Part shown: in pieces, positions 20,714 to 29,636 of the stretch
Numbering within the stretch: the first letter of the stretch is position 1
How the letters are laid out: every line of letters starts with the position of its first letter
Source: Actinospica sp035552695
Lineage (GTDB): Bacteria > Actinomycetota > Actinomycetes > Streptomycetales > Catenulisporaceae
Assembly: GCF_035552695.1 (NCBI RefSeq)
Contig: NZ_DASZKT010000203.1
Span: 3,663-67,662 of the forward strand
DNA: 64,000 nucleotides
Direction of reading: 5' to 3'
The notes under the pieces: generated by a model
Databases searched by the model: none
What the model was told of the DNA's origin: nothing
The model's input: the letters and a program-made list of their open reading frames with translations, nothing else
Translations under genes and position numbers: made by a program

Positions 20714-20741
20714 TTGCGAACGTGGTACGGGGTTCTACGCT
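20714..20741 (+). promoter_or_regulatory. Putative promoter of the DUF574-type methyltransferase
   Basis: TTGCGA (20714-20719), 16-base spacer, TACGCT (20736-20741) in the divergent gap; transcription would start near 20748, 60 bases before the gene, which has AAGGAG at 20795-20800. Confidence 0.4.
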
Positions 20742-20809
20742 AAGTTACGTTGCGCCCGAACGCCAGTGCCGAGCCGTGGAAACCATAGCCGGTTAAGGAG
20801 ATCGAACAT

Positions 20810-21652
20810 ATGACGGATAGTCCAGCCCCCTCCGTTTCAGGTCAGCGTGCGCCGGTGGGGGTGGACCCCACGAGGGCTAGCATCGCGCGGGTCTATGACG
20901 CCTTCCTCAACGGGAAGGACAACTACGAGATCGACCGGGCGGTGCTCAAGCAGGTCCAGGAGCACATGCCCTCCGCCCAGGAGCTGGCCTTCGAGAACCG
21001 CGGGTTCCTGATCCGGGTCTGCCGCTTCCTGGCCACCCAGACGGACATCGACCAGTTCCTCGACCTCGGCTCCGGCCTGCCGACGGCGGAGAACGTGCAC
21101 CAGGTGGTGCAGCGGGTGCGGCCGGACGCCCGGGTGAACTACGTGGACAACGACCCGGTGGTGCTGGCCCACGGCCGCGCGCTGCTGGAGGAGAACGAGA
21201 ACTGCCGCTTCGTCGCCGCGGACATCTTCGACCCGAAGGCGATCCTGGAGAACGAGGAGATCCGGCACTTCATCGACTTCAACAAGCCGCTCGGGCTGTT
21301 CCAGATGGGCACCCTGCACCACTACAACGGCCCGCGCGACGCGCCGAAGGAGATGATGCGGACCCTCATCGACGCGCTGCCCTCCGGCTCGTTCGTCGCG
21401 CTCTCGCACTTCCTCGACCCGCAGAACGAGCACAGCACGACCGCTCGCGACGCGGAGGAGGCGTTCCTGCACAGCCCGATGGGCTCGGGCACCTTCCGCA
21501 CGCACGACGAGCTGCTCGAGCTCTTCCCCGGACTCGAACTCGTCGAGCCCGGCCTGGTGCGCTGCGCCGACTGGTGGCCGGACGGACCGCAGCTCAGGCC
21601 GCTCACCTCGGCCCAGCGCTGCATCGCGGGAGCCGTGGGCCGCAAGCCGTGA
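20810..21652 (+). CDS. SAM-dependent methyltransferase, DUF574 (Methyltransf_19) family
   Basis: A 280-residue member of an actinobacterial methyltransferase family that begins with the signature RASIARVYDAFLNGKDNYEID. The SAM site is DLGSGLPTAENVHQV and the acidic strand NYVDNDPVVLAH follows. The target is unknown. These genes recur next to XRE/DUF397 pairs, as here, where it is divergent from one. ATG at 20810 is supported by AAGGAG nine bases upstream. Confidence 0.9.
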   Translation: MTDSPAPSVSGQRAPVGVDPTRASIARVYDAFLNGKDNYEIDRAVLKQVQEHMPSAQELAFENRGFLIRVCRFLATQTDIDQFLDLGSGLPTAENVHQVVQRVRPDARVNYVDNDPVVLAHGRALLEENENCRFVAADIFDPKAILENEEIRHFIDFNKPLGLFQMGTLHHYNGPRDAPKEMMRTLIDALPSGSFVALSHFLDPQNEHSTTARDAEEAFLHSPMGSGTFRTHDELLELFPGLELVEPGLVRCADWWPDGPQLRPLTSAQRCIAGAVGRKP

Positions 21653-21699
21653 GGTAGCGGCACACTGATTTCCCCGGGACCGCCCGCTCGCTGCCGTGA

Positions 21700-24591
21700 T
21701 CAGGCGACGTCATCGAGCAGGTGGTCCCGGTGCGCGACGGCGGCGGCCTCGGTGCGCGAGGAGACGCCCAGCTTGGCCAGGATGTTCGACACGTGCACGG
21801 ACACGGTCTTCGTGCTGATGTAGAGCCGCGCGCCGACCTGGCCGTTCGACAGACCCTCGGCGACCAGCCGCAGCACGTCCGTCTCCCGGACCGTCAGCTG
21901 CGGCGCCGTCTGCGCCTTCGGGCTCTGCACGGCGGGGACGACGCTCATCAGCCGCGCGCTGCGGGCCAGCTCGTCGATTTCGGCCAGCAGCGCGGTCGCA
22001 CCGAGCCGTACGGCCGCCTCCCGAGCCTCCCGCGCCGCCTCAGCGGCCTCCTGCCGCCTCCCGGGCGTCCCAAGGCCCACGGCCGCCTGACGGAGCCTCA
22101 GCTGCGCCCTGAGGTACACCGGAGCCCCGATCAGCTCAGCCCGCTCGGCGAGCCCGGCCCAGTCCGCCGCCGCACGGTCGAGTTCCGCCTCGACCAGAGC
22201 CGCGTACAGCTCGTGGATCGGCGCGCGCCGCGGCAGCTTCTCGGCCGCCTCGCGCAGCAGGCCGACCGTCGACCCGGGGCCTTCGTCGCCCAGCTCCGCC
22301 TCGGCGACGGCTGCCGCGCGCAGCAGATCCCAGCACCACCACTCGAAGCCCTCGCCGACCCCCGCGTCCAGCACCGCGTGCACCGAGGCGCGCGCCTCGT
22401 CGATCCGTCCGCGCGCGGTGGCGAGCAGCACCAGCGCGGTGTGGTCCGGGATCCGGTGCTGCAGCTCCTCGTCGGCGCCCTGGGCGTGCCGCCGCTGCAC
22501 GACGTTGCGCAGCGACCGCTCCGCCGCGTCCAGCTCGCCGCGGGCGATCTGCAGCAGCGCGCGCAGCCGCAGCAGGCTCGGGTCCTGGATGCCCGGCAGG
22601 CTGTGGTCGAGGTCCGCGTCGATCTGCTGCTCGGCCTCCTGCCAGCAGCCCGCCGCGATCAGCGGCTCGGCGATGTTGTTGCGCAGCAGGCCGCGCTGCG
22701 AGCGGTTGGAGGCGGAGACCGTGCCGAGCGCGCTCTCCGCGATGCCCGCGGCCTCGGCGTACCGCCCGACCTTGTAGAGCTCGTCGGAGATGAAGATATC
22801 GGTGCGCGAGAGCAGCGTCGGCGTCTTGCCTATGGCCCGCGCCTCGTTCCGCGCGGCGTGCTGCAGCGCCAGGCCCTGCTCCCAGTCGCCCGCGTGGAAC
22901 AGCGCCGACGCGTACGCGGACAGGGCCAGCACCCGGTCCTCCTGATCCGCGAACCGCACGCTCAGATCGCGCGCCTCGGTGGCCACGGCCAGCGCCTCGC
23001 TCATCCGGCCGTTGATGCACAGCTTCGACGCCAGCCGGGCGAGCACGAAGGCGCGCTTGGCCGGGTAGCGGTCGGCCGGCAGCAGTTCGACGGCGCGGTA
23101 CCAGTCCTCGTATTCGATGTGCCCGAGGTGGGCGCGGTGCATCGCGCGCTGGTCGTAGAGATGCGCGGCGAGCGTCGGACGCTCCCGCTGGTCGATCGCC
23201 GCCAGCCCGGCCTCGGCGAAGGACAGGCCGCGCTCCGACGCGCCGGCCCGGCCGGCCGCCAGCGACGCCCGGTACATCCAGTAGATCTCGTCGGCCGGAT
23301 TCCCCGGGTCGTGCGGCACCGCCGACCACAGCTCGAGGGCCCGCTCGAGCATCGCGAGCTCGTCCGCGAAGGCGAAGCGCGCGTTCGCGACCTTGGCCGC
23401 GCGCAGCGACGCGGCCAGCGCCTTGTCCGGCTGGTTCGCCCGGTACCAGTAGTGCGCCGACTGCACCTCGCGGGCGTCGTCGCCGACCAGCTCGGGCGCC
23501 TCCTCCAGGATCTCGCCGAGCCTGCGGCAGATCCGGGCGCGCTCGCCGGGCAGCAGGTCCTCGCGCAGCACGGCGCGCATCAGCGCGTGCCGGAAGCGGA
23601 AGGCGTCCTCGACGCAGTCGCCGGTCAGGATGTGCGCGTCGAAGGCGGGCCGCAGCCGCTCGGCGAGCTCGGACTCGTCGAGCCCGGCCAGCCGCGCGAT
23701 CAGCGGCGTGTGGGTGGGCTGATAGGCGCAGCAGATCAGCCGGAGCAGCGCCGTGGTCGGCTCGGGCAGCCGCTCCACCCTGGCCAGGAACAGGTCGTGC
23801 AGGGTCCAGGACAGCTCGTCCTCGTCCCCGGATTCCAGGCTGCAGGCCAGCTCCTCGGTGAAGAAGGCATTGCCCTCGGCGCGGCAGTAGATGTCCTCGA
23901 GCACCTCCTCGGTCACCGGCGTGCTCAGCAGCGCCGCGAGGTGCAGCGTGCTCTCCTGGCGGTTGAACCGGCACAGGTCGATCCGCTCCACGTCGCGGAC
24001 CCGGGCGAGCTCGGCGACCAGCGGGCGCAGCGGGTGCCCGCGGTGCAGCTCGTCGTCCCGGTAGGTGCCGATCAGCAGCACGCGGTCGTTGCGCAGCACC
24101 CTGGCGAGGTAGCCGAACAGGTCGCGGGTCGCCCGGTCGGCCCAGTGCAGGTCGTCGAGCAGCAGGATCAGCGGCTGCTCGGCCGCGGCACCGACCAGCA
24201 CCGCGCGCACCGCCTCGAACAGCCGGGCGCGGGCGAACTGGTCGTCGATCCGGGCCGGCGGCGCGGCGCCGAACTCGGGCAGCAGCCGGGCGAGCTCGTC
24301 CCGTTCCCAGCCGTCGCAGGTGATCAGGTGCGCCTCGTCGAGCGAGCGCAGCGCGCCGGTGAACGCGGCGTACGGCACGCCGTCCCCGCCGACCTCGATG
24401 CAGGAGCCGATCGCGAGACGCGCCCCGCTGCGCCGCGCGAACTCCTCGATCAGCCGGGACTTGCCGACCCCGGCCTCGCCGCCGAGCAGTACGGTCTGCG
24501 GGGCCCCGGCCGCGGACCGCTCCAGGGCGGCCCGCAGCCTGGACAGCTCGCTCTCGCGACCGATGAACTCCCTACTCACTGACCTCGCCAC
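21700..24591 (-). CDS. Large ATP-binding LuxR-family (LAL) regulator
   Basis: About 963 residues. N-terminal AAA/STAND ATPase with Walker A GGEAGVGKSRL and Walker B LILLLDDLHWAD, then a long helical TPR-like middle, and a C-terminal LuxR helix-turn-helix (last ~65 residues: LTVRETDVLRLVAEGLSNGQ, TKTVSVHVSNILAKLGV). LAL proteins activate carbohydrate or secondary-metabolite genes in streptomycetes; the target here is not evident. The GTG at 24591 is preferred: a farther upstream ATG would overlap the 65-residue gene, and a GTG at 24579 is possible. Neither has a strong ribosome-binding site. Confidence 0.92.
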   Translation of the reverse strand: MARSVSREFIGRESELSRLRAALERSAAGAPQTVLLGGEAGVGKSRLIEEFARRSGARLAIGSCIEVGGDGVPYAAFTGALRSLDEAHLITCDGWERDELARLLPEFGAAPPARIDDQFARARLFEAVRAVLVGAAAEQPLILLLDDLHWADRATRDLFGYLARVLRNDRVLLIGTYRDDELHRGHPLRPLVAELARVRDVERIDLCRFNRQESTLHLAALLSTPVTEEVLEDIYCRAEGNAFFTEELACSLESGDEDELSWTLHDLFLARVERLPEPTTALLRLICCAYQPTHTPLIARLAGLDESELAERLRPAFDAHILTGDCVEDAFRFRHALMRAVLREDLLPGERARICRRLGEILEEAPELVGDDAREVQSAHYWYRANQPDKALAASLRAAKVANARFAFADELAMLERALELWSAVPHDPGNPADEIYWMYRASLAAGRAGASERGLSFAEAGLAAIDQRERPTLAAHLYDQRAMHRAHLGHIEYEDWYRAVELLPADRYPAKRAFVLARLASKLCINGRMSEALAVATEARDLSVRFADQEDRVLALSAYASALFHAGDWEQGLALQHAARNEARAIGKTPTLLSRTDIFISDELYKVGRYAEAAGIAESALGTVSASNRSQRGLLRNNIAEPLIAAGCWQEAEQQIDADLDHSLPGIQDPSLLRLRALLQIARGELDAAERSLRNVVQRRHAQGADEELQHRIPDHTALVLLATARGRIDEARASVHAVLDAGVGEGFEWWCWDLLRAAAVAEAELGDEGPGSTVGLLREAAEKLPRRAPIHELYAALVEAELDRAAADWAGLAERAELIGAPVYLRAQLRLRQAAVGLGTPGRRQEAAEAAREAREAAVRLGATALLAEIDELARSARLMSVVPAVQSPKAQTAPQLTVRETDVLRLVAEGLSNGQVGARLYISTKTVSVHVSNILAKLGVSSRTEAAAVAHRDHLLDDVA

Positions 24592-24662
24592 AGCTGTGAG
24601 TCTGCCATGCGGTTCCGACAGGGGGAGCTGGATTATTCGGGCCGTGTGCGGGGCCGCGCCGC

Positions 24663-24860
24663 TCATCCGACGTCCGCGGCGCACTGTGCGGCGCCGCGCT
24701 GCCGTGGAATCCCGGGTGAGCCGGCGCCGTCCGTGCGCCTGGCCTCGCGCCTGGCGAGCTTGGCGGCGCGCACCAGGGTGTGGCGCCGCGCGGCGGCCTC
24801 GAACTCGGCCTGCCGCTGGGCGGCGAGGGCGTAAGCGAAGTTGATGGGCTGCTGGGTCAT
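24663..24860 (-). CDS. Small hypothetical protein, 65 residues, Arg/Ala-rich
   Basis: Not assigned to a family. It starts MTQQPINFAYALAAQRQAEF and continues as a charged, probably helical protein (AARRHTLVRAAKLARREARR). A good GAGGAG ribosome-binding site precedes the ATG, and it lies 71 bases upstream of the LAL gene in the same direction. Actinomycetes carry similar short helical proteins of unknown role. A role with the LAL regulator is inference. Confidence 0.6.
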   Translation of the reverse strand: MTQQPINFAYALAAQRQAEFEAAARRHTLVRAAKLARREARRTDGAGSPGIPRQRGAAQCAADVG

Positions 24861-24976
24861 CGGGATCTCCTCGAGTCCTGCTCCGGGGGATCTCCCCGGT
24901 GACTCAAGACTCCCGTGCCAGGTAGCCCCGGCGGATCGGTCGAACTCCCGAATTCGCCGCCGTCCGCGGGCCCGTC

Positions 24977-25038
24977 GGCTACCTTAGGCGGCGCCCCGGG
25001 CTACCTCAGACGGTCGAAGATCGACTAGGTACCTTAGG
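24977..25038. repeat. Phased direct repeats upstream of the 65-residue gene
   Basis: GGCTACCTTAGGCGG (24977-24991) and GGCTACCTCAGACGG (24999-25013) are 22 bases apart, with a third partial copy GGTACCTTAGG at 25028-25038 and an inverted GGTAGCC further on (24921-24927). Spacing of two helical turns suggests an operator for the minus-strand gene. Confidence 0.45.
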
Positions 25039-25051
25039 TCCCGGCGAGGCC

Positions 25052-25615
25052 CTAGTGCCGCCGCGCGGCCTGGGTCGCGCCGCTCTCCCGGTAGCCCGCC
25101 GTGTACCGCAGCCGCAGGGTGGCGAGCAGCAGGCCGAGCGTGCCGAGCACGGCGATCCCGGCCACGATCCGGCCCCAGCCGCCGCCGCTCACCGGGGCGA
25201 GCGCCGCGAGGAGTACGAGGGCTGACGCGGCGTACGCGTATCCGGCGTGGCTGAGCTGCTGACCTGCGGGCCTACCGGGAGCGGTGCCCGCGTCGACGAA
25301 CATGAGGTAGGTCAGCAGCAGCGCCGGTTCGACGGCCGTCAGCCACACCGGCGGGCCCTGGAACGCGGCGAGCAGCGCGGCCGCGGCGACGAGCAGGGTG
25401 TTGCGATACCGCAGCAGCTGATGCCGGAGCCGGTGCGACCGCATCTCCGGCCGGTCCACGATCGGCGCGGCCGCCCAGAGCCCGACGACGAGCGCCGCGC
25501 CGCCGAGGAACCACTGCGGGCTGAGGTAGTCCGGCCAGCGCGCCGGATCGAGCGCGCCGACGAGCAGCAGCGCGCCGAGGATCCGTATCGGCAGCGACTC
25601 GAGAATCGTGTTCAC
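25052..25615 (-). CDS. Membrane protein ending the MoxR/DUF58 operon
   Basis: A 187-residue hydrophobic protein with about five or six membrane segments (for example ILGALLLVGALD, FLGGAALVVGLWAAAPIV, LLVAAAALLAAFQG, ASALVLLAALAPV, IVAGIAVLGTLGLLLA). In related clusters this place is taken by a TgpA-like transglutaminase; no transglutaminase Cys/His/Asp motif is visible here. GTG at 25615 overlaps the DUF58 stop (GTGA), which fixes the start. Function unknown. Confidence 0.8.
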   Translation of the reverse strand: MNTILESLPIRILGALLLVGALDPARWPDYLSPQWFLGGAALVVGLWAAAPIVDRPEMRSHRLRHQLLRYRNTLLVAAAALLAAFQGPPVWLTAVEPALLLTYLMFVDAGTAPGRPAGQQLSHAGYAYAASALVLLAALAPVSGGGWGRIVAGIAVLGTLGLLLATLRLRYTAGYRESGATQAARRH

Positions 25616-26934
25616 CGCGTCCTCCCGTGCACCGGGCGGCGCAGCAGCGGAGCGAGCACCAGATCGAGCGTGTTCTCGCCCTCCCAGGCCACGACCGGCA
25701 TGCCGCGTTCGGTCAGGCTGAAGCGCAGCGCCTCGCGGTCGAGCCGCCACAGCCGCAGCGCGAGCGGCGCGCCCGGGTCCTCGGGATCCGGCCTCGGCTC
25801 GCCGGCCGGGATCTCCACGACCACGGCCGGGTTCCCGCGCAGCGCGAGATCCTGCAGCGCGTCCACGAAGCGGTCGTCGGCCAGCGGGGTCACGGCGTAG
25901 ACCAGGGCGCCGTTCGGCAGCGCGGGCGGCGGCACGCGGTCCAGGTCGGGGGTCTGGAAGCCCAGGTCCCGGCGGACGTCGAGCACTGATTCGACGATCC
26001 GCAGCAGGTGCGTGGAGCCGGTGCCGGGCGTGAGCCAGCGCAGCCGGCCGCCGAGCGAGACGATTCCGACGCGGTCGTGGCTGCGCAGATAGGCCCGCGC
26101 GATCCCGGCGGCCACCCGGACCGAGTCGTCCAGCGTGCTGCCGCCGCGGGTGCCGACCACGTCGCCGAACGCGTCGAGCAGCACGACCGCGTCGGTCGCC
26201 TGCTCCGCCGCGAACTCGCTGATCTGCACCGAGCCGCGGCGGGTGGTCGCGGCCCAGTGGATCCGCCGCTGCCGGTCGCCCCAGCGGTACGGCCGCACGC
26301 CGACGAACTCCAGGCCCTCGCCGTGCTGCCGCGCTGCGTGCTCGCCGAGCCGGTTCGGCAGCCGGGTCGGGATCGGGGTCAGGGAGCTGTCGTCGGGCAG
26401 CGGGAAGATCTCGCACTCGCCCAGGTCGGCGCGCACGGTCTGGCGCGCCAGACCGCCCCGGTCGTAGACGTCGACGTCCACGGTGCCCAGGCTCCAGCGG
26501 CCCCAGCGCCGCGCGGTGAATTCGAGGTCGAGCACGGCGCCGTGCTGCTCGAGCCGGACCAGCTCGACGCCCGGGCCAGGGTAGACGGCCGGGTCGAAGC
26601 CGCCCGCGGAACCCGCGTAGGACAGCTCGATCCGCGTCGTCATCGGCTCGCCCTCGAAGCAGCGCCGCACCGGGACGGTGGTGAGCGCCGCGACTCGGTC
26701 GGGACGCGAGCCGGGCGTCACGGCCAGCAGCAGCCACACGACCGGTCCGGCGGCGAGCGCGAAGGCCCAGGCGTGCCCGCTGATCAGCGCGCCGACCAGG
26801 GCGCAGGCCGCGACGAGCGCCAGCCGGTGCGCGCGTTCGGACAGCCGCCAGCCGTCCGGCCGCGCCGTCGGCGGCTCCAGCGGTTCGGACGGTTCGTCCG
26901 CGCGGCCGAGCGCCCGGCGCAGACTCGGATTCAT
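25612..26934 (-). CDS. DUF58 (von Willebrand A-like) protein
   Basis: 440 residues: two membrane spans near the N-terminus (about 33-75), then a beta-rich region and the DUF58 core with EFVGVRPYRWGDRQRRIHWAATTRRG-like sequence (around residues 215-240), the family hallmark, and a vWA-type VVLLDAF strand. DUF58 proteins work with MoxR AAA ATPases in assembling or activating membrane complexes. ATG at 26934 overlaps the MoxR stop (ATGA) and the GTG of the next gene overlaps its stop, so the three are co-translated. Confidence 0.92.
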   Translation of the reverse strand: MNPSLRRALGRADEPSEPLEPPTARPDGWRLSERAHRLALVAACALVGALISGHAWAFALAAGPVVWLLLAVTPGSRPDRVAALTTVPVRRCFEGEPMTTRIELSYAGSAGGFDPAVYPGPGVELVRLEQHGAVLDLEFTARRWGRWSLGTVDVDVYDRGGLARQTVRADLGECEIFPLPDDSSLTPIPTRLPNRLGEHAARQHGEGLEFVGVRPYRWGDRQRRIHWAATTRRGSVQISEFAAEQATDAVVLLDAFGDVVGTRGGSTLDDSVRVAAGIARAYLRSHDRVGIVSLGGRLRWLTPGTGSTHLLRIVESVLDVRRDLGFQTPDLDRVPPPALPNGALVYAVTPLADDRFVDALQDLALRGNPAVVVEIPAGEPRPDPEDPGAPLALRLWRLDREALRFSLTERGMPVVAWEGENTLDLVLAPLLRRPVHGRTR

Positions 26935-27959
26935 GCGCTCTTCGCCGCGCTGGGCGTTTTTGGCGTGTTGGCAGCCTTGGGTGCGCCGGCCGCGTTGGGT
27001 GTGGTGCGCGGCGTGGGCACGGACTTGACGAGCCCCGCGACGATGTCGTCCGAGTTGATGCGGCGCACCCACAGCTCGGGCCGCAGCGTGATCCGGTGCG
27101 CGAGCGCGGGCACCGCGACCGCCTTCACGTCCTCGGGCACCACGTAGTCCCGGTCACGCAGCACGGCGTGCGCGCGGGCCAGCTGAACCAGCGCGAGACC
27201 GCCCCGCGGCGACGCGCCGACCTGCACCTGCGCGTGCTCGCGGGTCGCGGTGATCAGGGCGATGACGTAGCCGAGCAGATCCTCGTCCACCTCGACCTGC
27301 TCCAGGCTGGAGCGCATCGCGAGCACCTCGGCCGGATCGGTGCGCGCCTCGAGCACGGCCTCCGGCGCGGCCCGCTCGATCCGCCGCTTGAGCATCGCGG
27401 TCTCGTCCGCGGCGGGCAGGTAGCCCATCCGCGTGCGCAGCAGGAAGCGGTCGAGCTGCGCCTCGGGCAGCGTGTACGTGCCCTCGTACTCGATCGGGTT
27501 CTCGGTCGCGATGACGACGAAGGGCTGCGGCAGCGGCCGGGTCACGCCGTCCACCGTCGCCTGCCCCTCGGCCATCGCCTCCAGCAAGGCCGCCTGCGTC
27601 TTCGGCGGCGTCCGGTTGATCTCGTCGGCGAGCAGCACCTGGGTGAAGATCGGTCCGGGCCTGAAGACCATCTCGGCCGAGCGCTGGTCGTAGAACGGCG
27701 CTCCGGTCACGTCCGAGGGCAGCAGGTCCGGGGTGAACTGGATGCGGGTGAAGTCCATGCCGAGCGCGGTGGCGAACGAGCGGGCCAGCAGGGTCTTGCC
27801 GAGGCCGGGCAGGTCCTCGATGAGCACGTGGCCGCCGGCGAGCACGCCCATCATCACCAGTTCGAGCGCGTGGCGCTTGCCGACCACGGCGCGCTCCACC
27901 TCGTCGAGCACGGTCCGGGCGCGCTGCCCCGCCTGCTGGGGCGTCAGTTCGTCGGTCAT
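26931..27959 (-). CDS. MoxR-family AAA+ ATPase
   Basis: 342 residues. Walker A is HVLIEDLPGLGKTLLARSFA, Walker B is ILADEINRTPPKTQAALLEA-like (LLADEINRTPPKTQ), and sensor 1 is VIATENPIEYEGTYTLPEAQ, all close to MoxR consensus. It is a chaperone-like ATPase that matures a partner, usually the adjacent DUF58 protein. ATG at 27959 (MTDELTPQQ) is chosen because conserved sequence starts just after it; the frame upstream is unconserved. A Pro/Ala/Lys-rich C-terminal tail is present. Confidence 0.95.
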   Translation of the reverse strand: MTDELTPQQAGQRARTVLDEVERAVVGKRHALELVMMGVLAGGHVLIEDLPGLGKTLLARSFATALGMDFTRIQFTPDLLPSDVTGAPFYDQRSAEMVFRPGPIFTQVLLADEINRTPPKTQAALLEAMAEGQATVDGVTRPLPQPFVVIATENPIEYEGTYTLPEAQLDRFLLRTRMGYLPAADETAMLKRRIERAAPEAVLEARTDPAEVLAMRSSLEQVEVDEDLLGYVIALITATREHAQVQVGASPRGGLALVQLARAHAVLRDRDYVVPEDVKAVAVPALAHRITLRPELWVRRINSDDIVAGLVKSVPTPRTTPNAAGAPKAANTPKTPSAAKSA

Positions 27960-28000
27960 CAGTGCTCGATTCCTCGGTCGTGGTCGTCGTTCGAACGATG

Positions 28001-28558
28001 TCAGAGCTGTTCCAGCCGGTCCACCAGCGCACGCAGCACGGTGTCGGGCGGCGGCGCGGGCGGCGCCGCGCTGCGCCGGTCCAGCGCCTGCCGCGGCCCC
28101 TTGACCGGCGGCGGCGTCGGCGGGCGCCGCGGATCGATCCACGGCCAGAGCTCGGGGCCGATCAGGGCGGCGGCCCGCTCGGGTTCGGCGTGCAGGCTGA
28201 TGCCGTGCTTGTCCGCCAGCCGCACGGCGTAGAGGCGCTCCAGTTCGGGCTTCACGGCGTGCTGGAAGTTGCCGGAGGACGAGCGTGCCGCGGCCACCAG
28301 CGAGGTCCAGCCGAGCATGCTCAGATTGCGCTGCCTGACCAGGCGCATCGGCCGACGGAACTGACCGTCCATCACCTCGGCGCCGGAGACGTAGCAGGCC
28401 AGCCCGACGCCGAGCGCCGCCAGCAGCCCGAGGCCCACACCGGCCGCGAGCCAGCCGCCGACCAGCGCGAGCGCGGCCTCGACCGCGAGCGCCGCCGCGC
28501 AGAGCATCGACAGCAGCACGCGCGGGCGCGGGACGGGCGGACGTTCGAAGACGGTCAC
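28001..28558 (-). CDS. Membrane protein of the MoxR cluster
   Basis: 185 residues with two N-terminal transmembrane segments (about 14-58: LLSMLCAAALAVEAAL, GLLAALGVGLACYV), then a soluble tail with a Pro-rich stretch (PPTPPPVKGP) near the C-terminus. No family recognised. Its GTG overlaps the stop of the DUF4129 gene (GTGA), and MoxR follows after 41 bases, so it is part of this operon. Confidence 0.8.
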   Translation of the reverse strand: MTVFERPPVPRPRVLLSMLCAAALAVEAALALVGGWLAAGVGLGLLAALGVGLACYVSGAEVMDGQFRRPMRLVRQRNLSMLGWTSLVAAARSSSGNFQHAVKPELERLYAVRLADKHGISLHAEPERAAALIGPELWPWIDPRRPPTPPPVKGPRQALDRRSAAPPAPPPDTVLRALVDRLEQL

Positions 28559-29544
28559 GTACTCGCTCCAGCCGCCGCGCTCTGCGACTCCGCCTCCTGG
28601 CGGGCCGTCAGCTGCTCGGTGATCGCGTCCAGCGCGCCGCGAGCCTCGTCGAGGTGCCGCGCGTCCATCGGGTGCGTGGAGAAGCGCGCCTCCCGGAACA
28701 GCTTCGCCAGCAGCCGGGGCGCCGGTCCGTCCACCACGCCGCGCCGCGTCGCCCTGGCGAGCAGGTCGGAGGGGCTGTCGGATTCGAGGCGCGGCACGCC
28801 GGCCATGGCCAGCGAGTCCTCCATCGCCGCGTAGCAGGCGATGATCGCCGCGCGCGCCTCACCTTCGAGGGCGCTGCGACCGGCCAGCATCGCGGCGGCG
28901 AGCGCCGACTCGTCCTCCGCCTCCTCGGCGAGCGCGGGCGGCGGAGCGCCGGTGATCCCCGATTGCCTGGCCATGTCGCGCATCCTGATGATGAGCGCGA
29001 CGACGGCCGTGACGACCAGGATCGCCAGCGCGATGCCGATAATCGTCAGGATCAGGCCGAGCGGCAGCTTGAAGCCGTCGTGCTGGGTGGTCGTGTTCCC
29101 CGAGGAGTGCGGCGGCGTGGGCTGATCCGTCGCCCCGCCGGTCGACAGGATATTGATGCACTGCGTCACGCACGCGGACTGGGTGGACGGCGCCTGCGTC
29201 CGCACGAGGAAAAGCGCGACGGGCACAGCGGCGGTCAGCACCGCGACGACGGCGAGTACTCCGCGGTTGAGCCGGGCCCGCGCCGTCGAGTCTGGATCCG
29301 TGGCCGAGATGCGCTCACGCAGCTTGACCAGCGTCATGATCCCGACGGCCAGCGCGGCGGCGGCGAACAGCCACCACTGCCGGCCGAGCGGACCGGAGCC
29401 GTGCGTGGCCGAGCCGTCGGCCGAGGCCATCGCGGCGGCGCCGAGCGCGAGCAGAACGACGGCGGTGAGCACGAGCAGGGGCCGGGGCACGCGTATTCGT
29501 CCGCTTTGCCCCAGGGTGCCCTTGTTCACGCGCTCGTTCCCCAC
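28555..29544 (-). CDS. DUF4129-type membrane protein
   Basis: About 329 residues. Three to four membrane segments (LLVLTAVVLLALGAAAM, WWLFAAAALAVGIMTLV, VVAVLTAAVPVALFLV, ILTIIGIALAILVVTAVVAL) and a C-terminal cytosolic DUF4129 domain (IIACYAAMEDSLAMAGVPRL, SDLLARATRRGVV, ARFSTHPM). DUF4129 commonly accompanies MoxR/DUF58 and transglutaminase genes. It is the first gene of this operon. Start uncertain: GTG at 29544 or 29529 are both preceded by G-rich stretches. Confidence 0.85.
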   Translation of the reverse strand: MGNERVNKGTLGQSGRIRVPRPLLVLTAVVLLALGAAAMASADGSATHGSGPLGRQWWLFAAAALAVGIMTLVKLRERISATDPDSTARARLNRGVLAVVAVLTAAVPVALFLVRTQAPSTQSACVTQCINILSTGGATDQPTPPHSSGNTTTQHDGFKLPLGLILTIIGIALAILVVTAVVALIIRMRDMARQSGITGAPPPALAEEAEDESALAAAMLAGRSALEGEARAAIIACYAAMEDSLAMAGVPRLESDSPSDLLARATRRGVVDGPAPRLLAKLFREARFSTHPMDARHLDEARGALDAITEQLTARQEAESQSAAAGAST

Positions 29545-29636
29545 GTCATGCCCCGTCGTCCTCGTCGCGACGGAGAGTGTACTGGCTGCCACCCTGCCAT
29601 AGGCCGTACCCCGCTGTCAGCAGAAACCCGGCGCCG

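Noticed and set aside
21721..24582. Long plus-strand open frame across the LAL gene
   Set aside because: Shadow of the LAL reading frame; Arg/Gly/Ala-rich and without a start signal.
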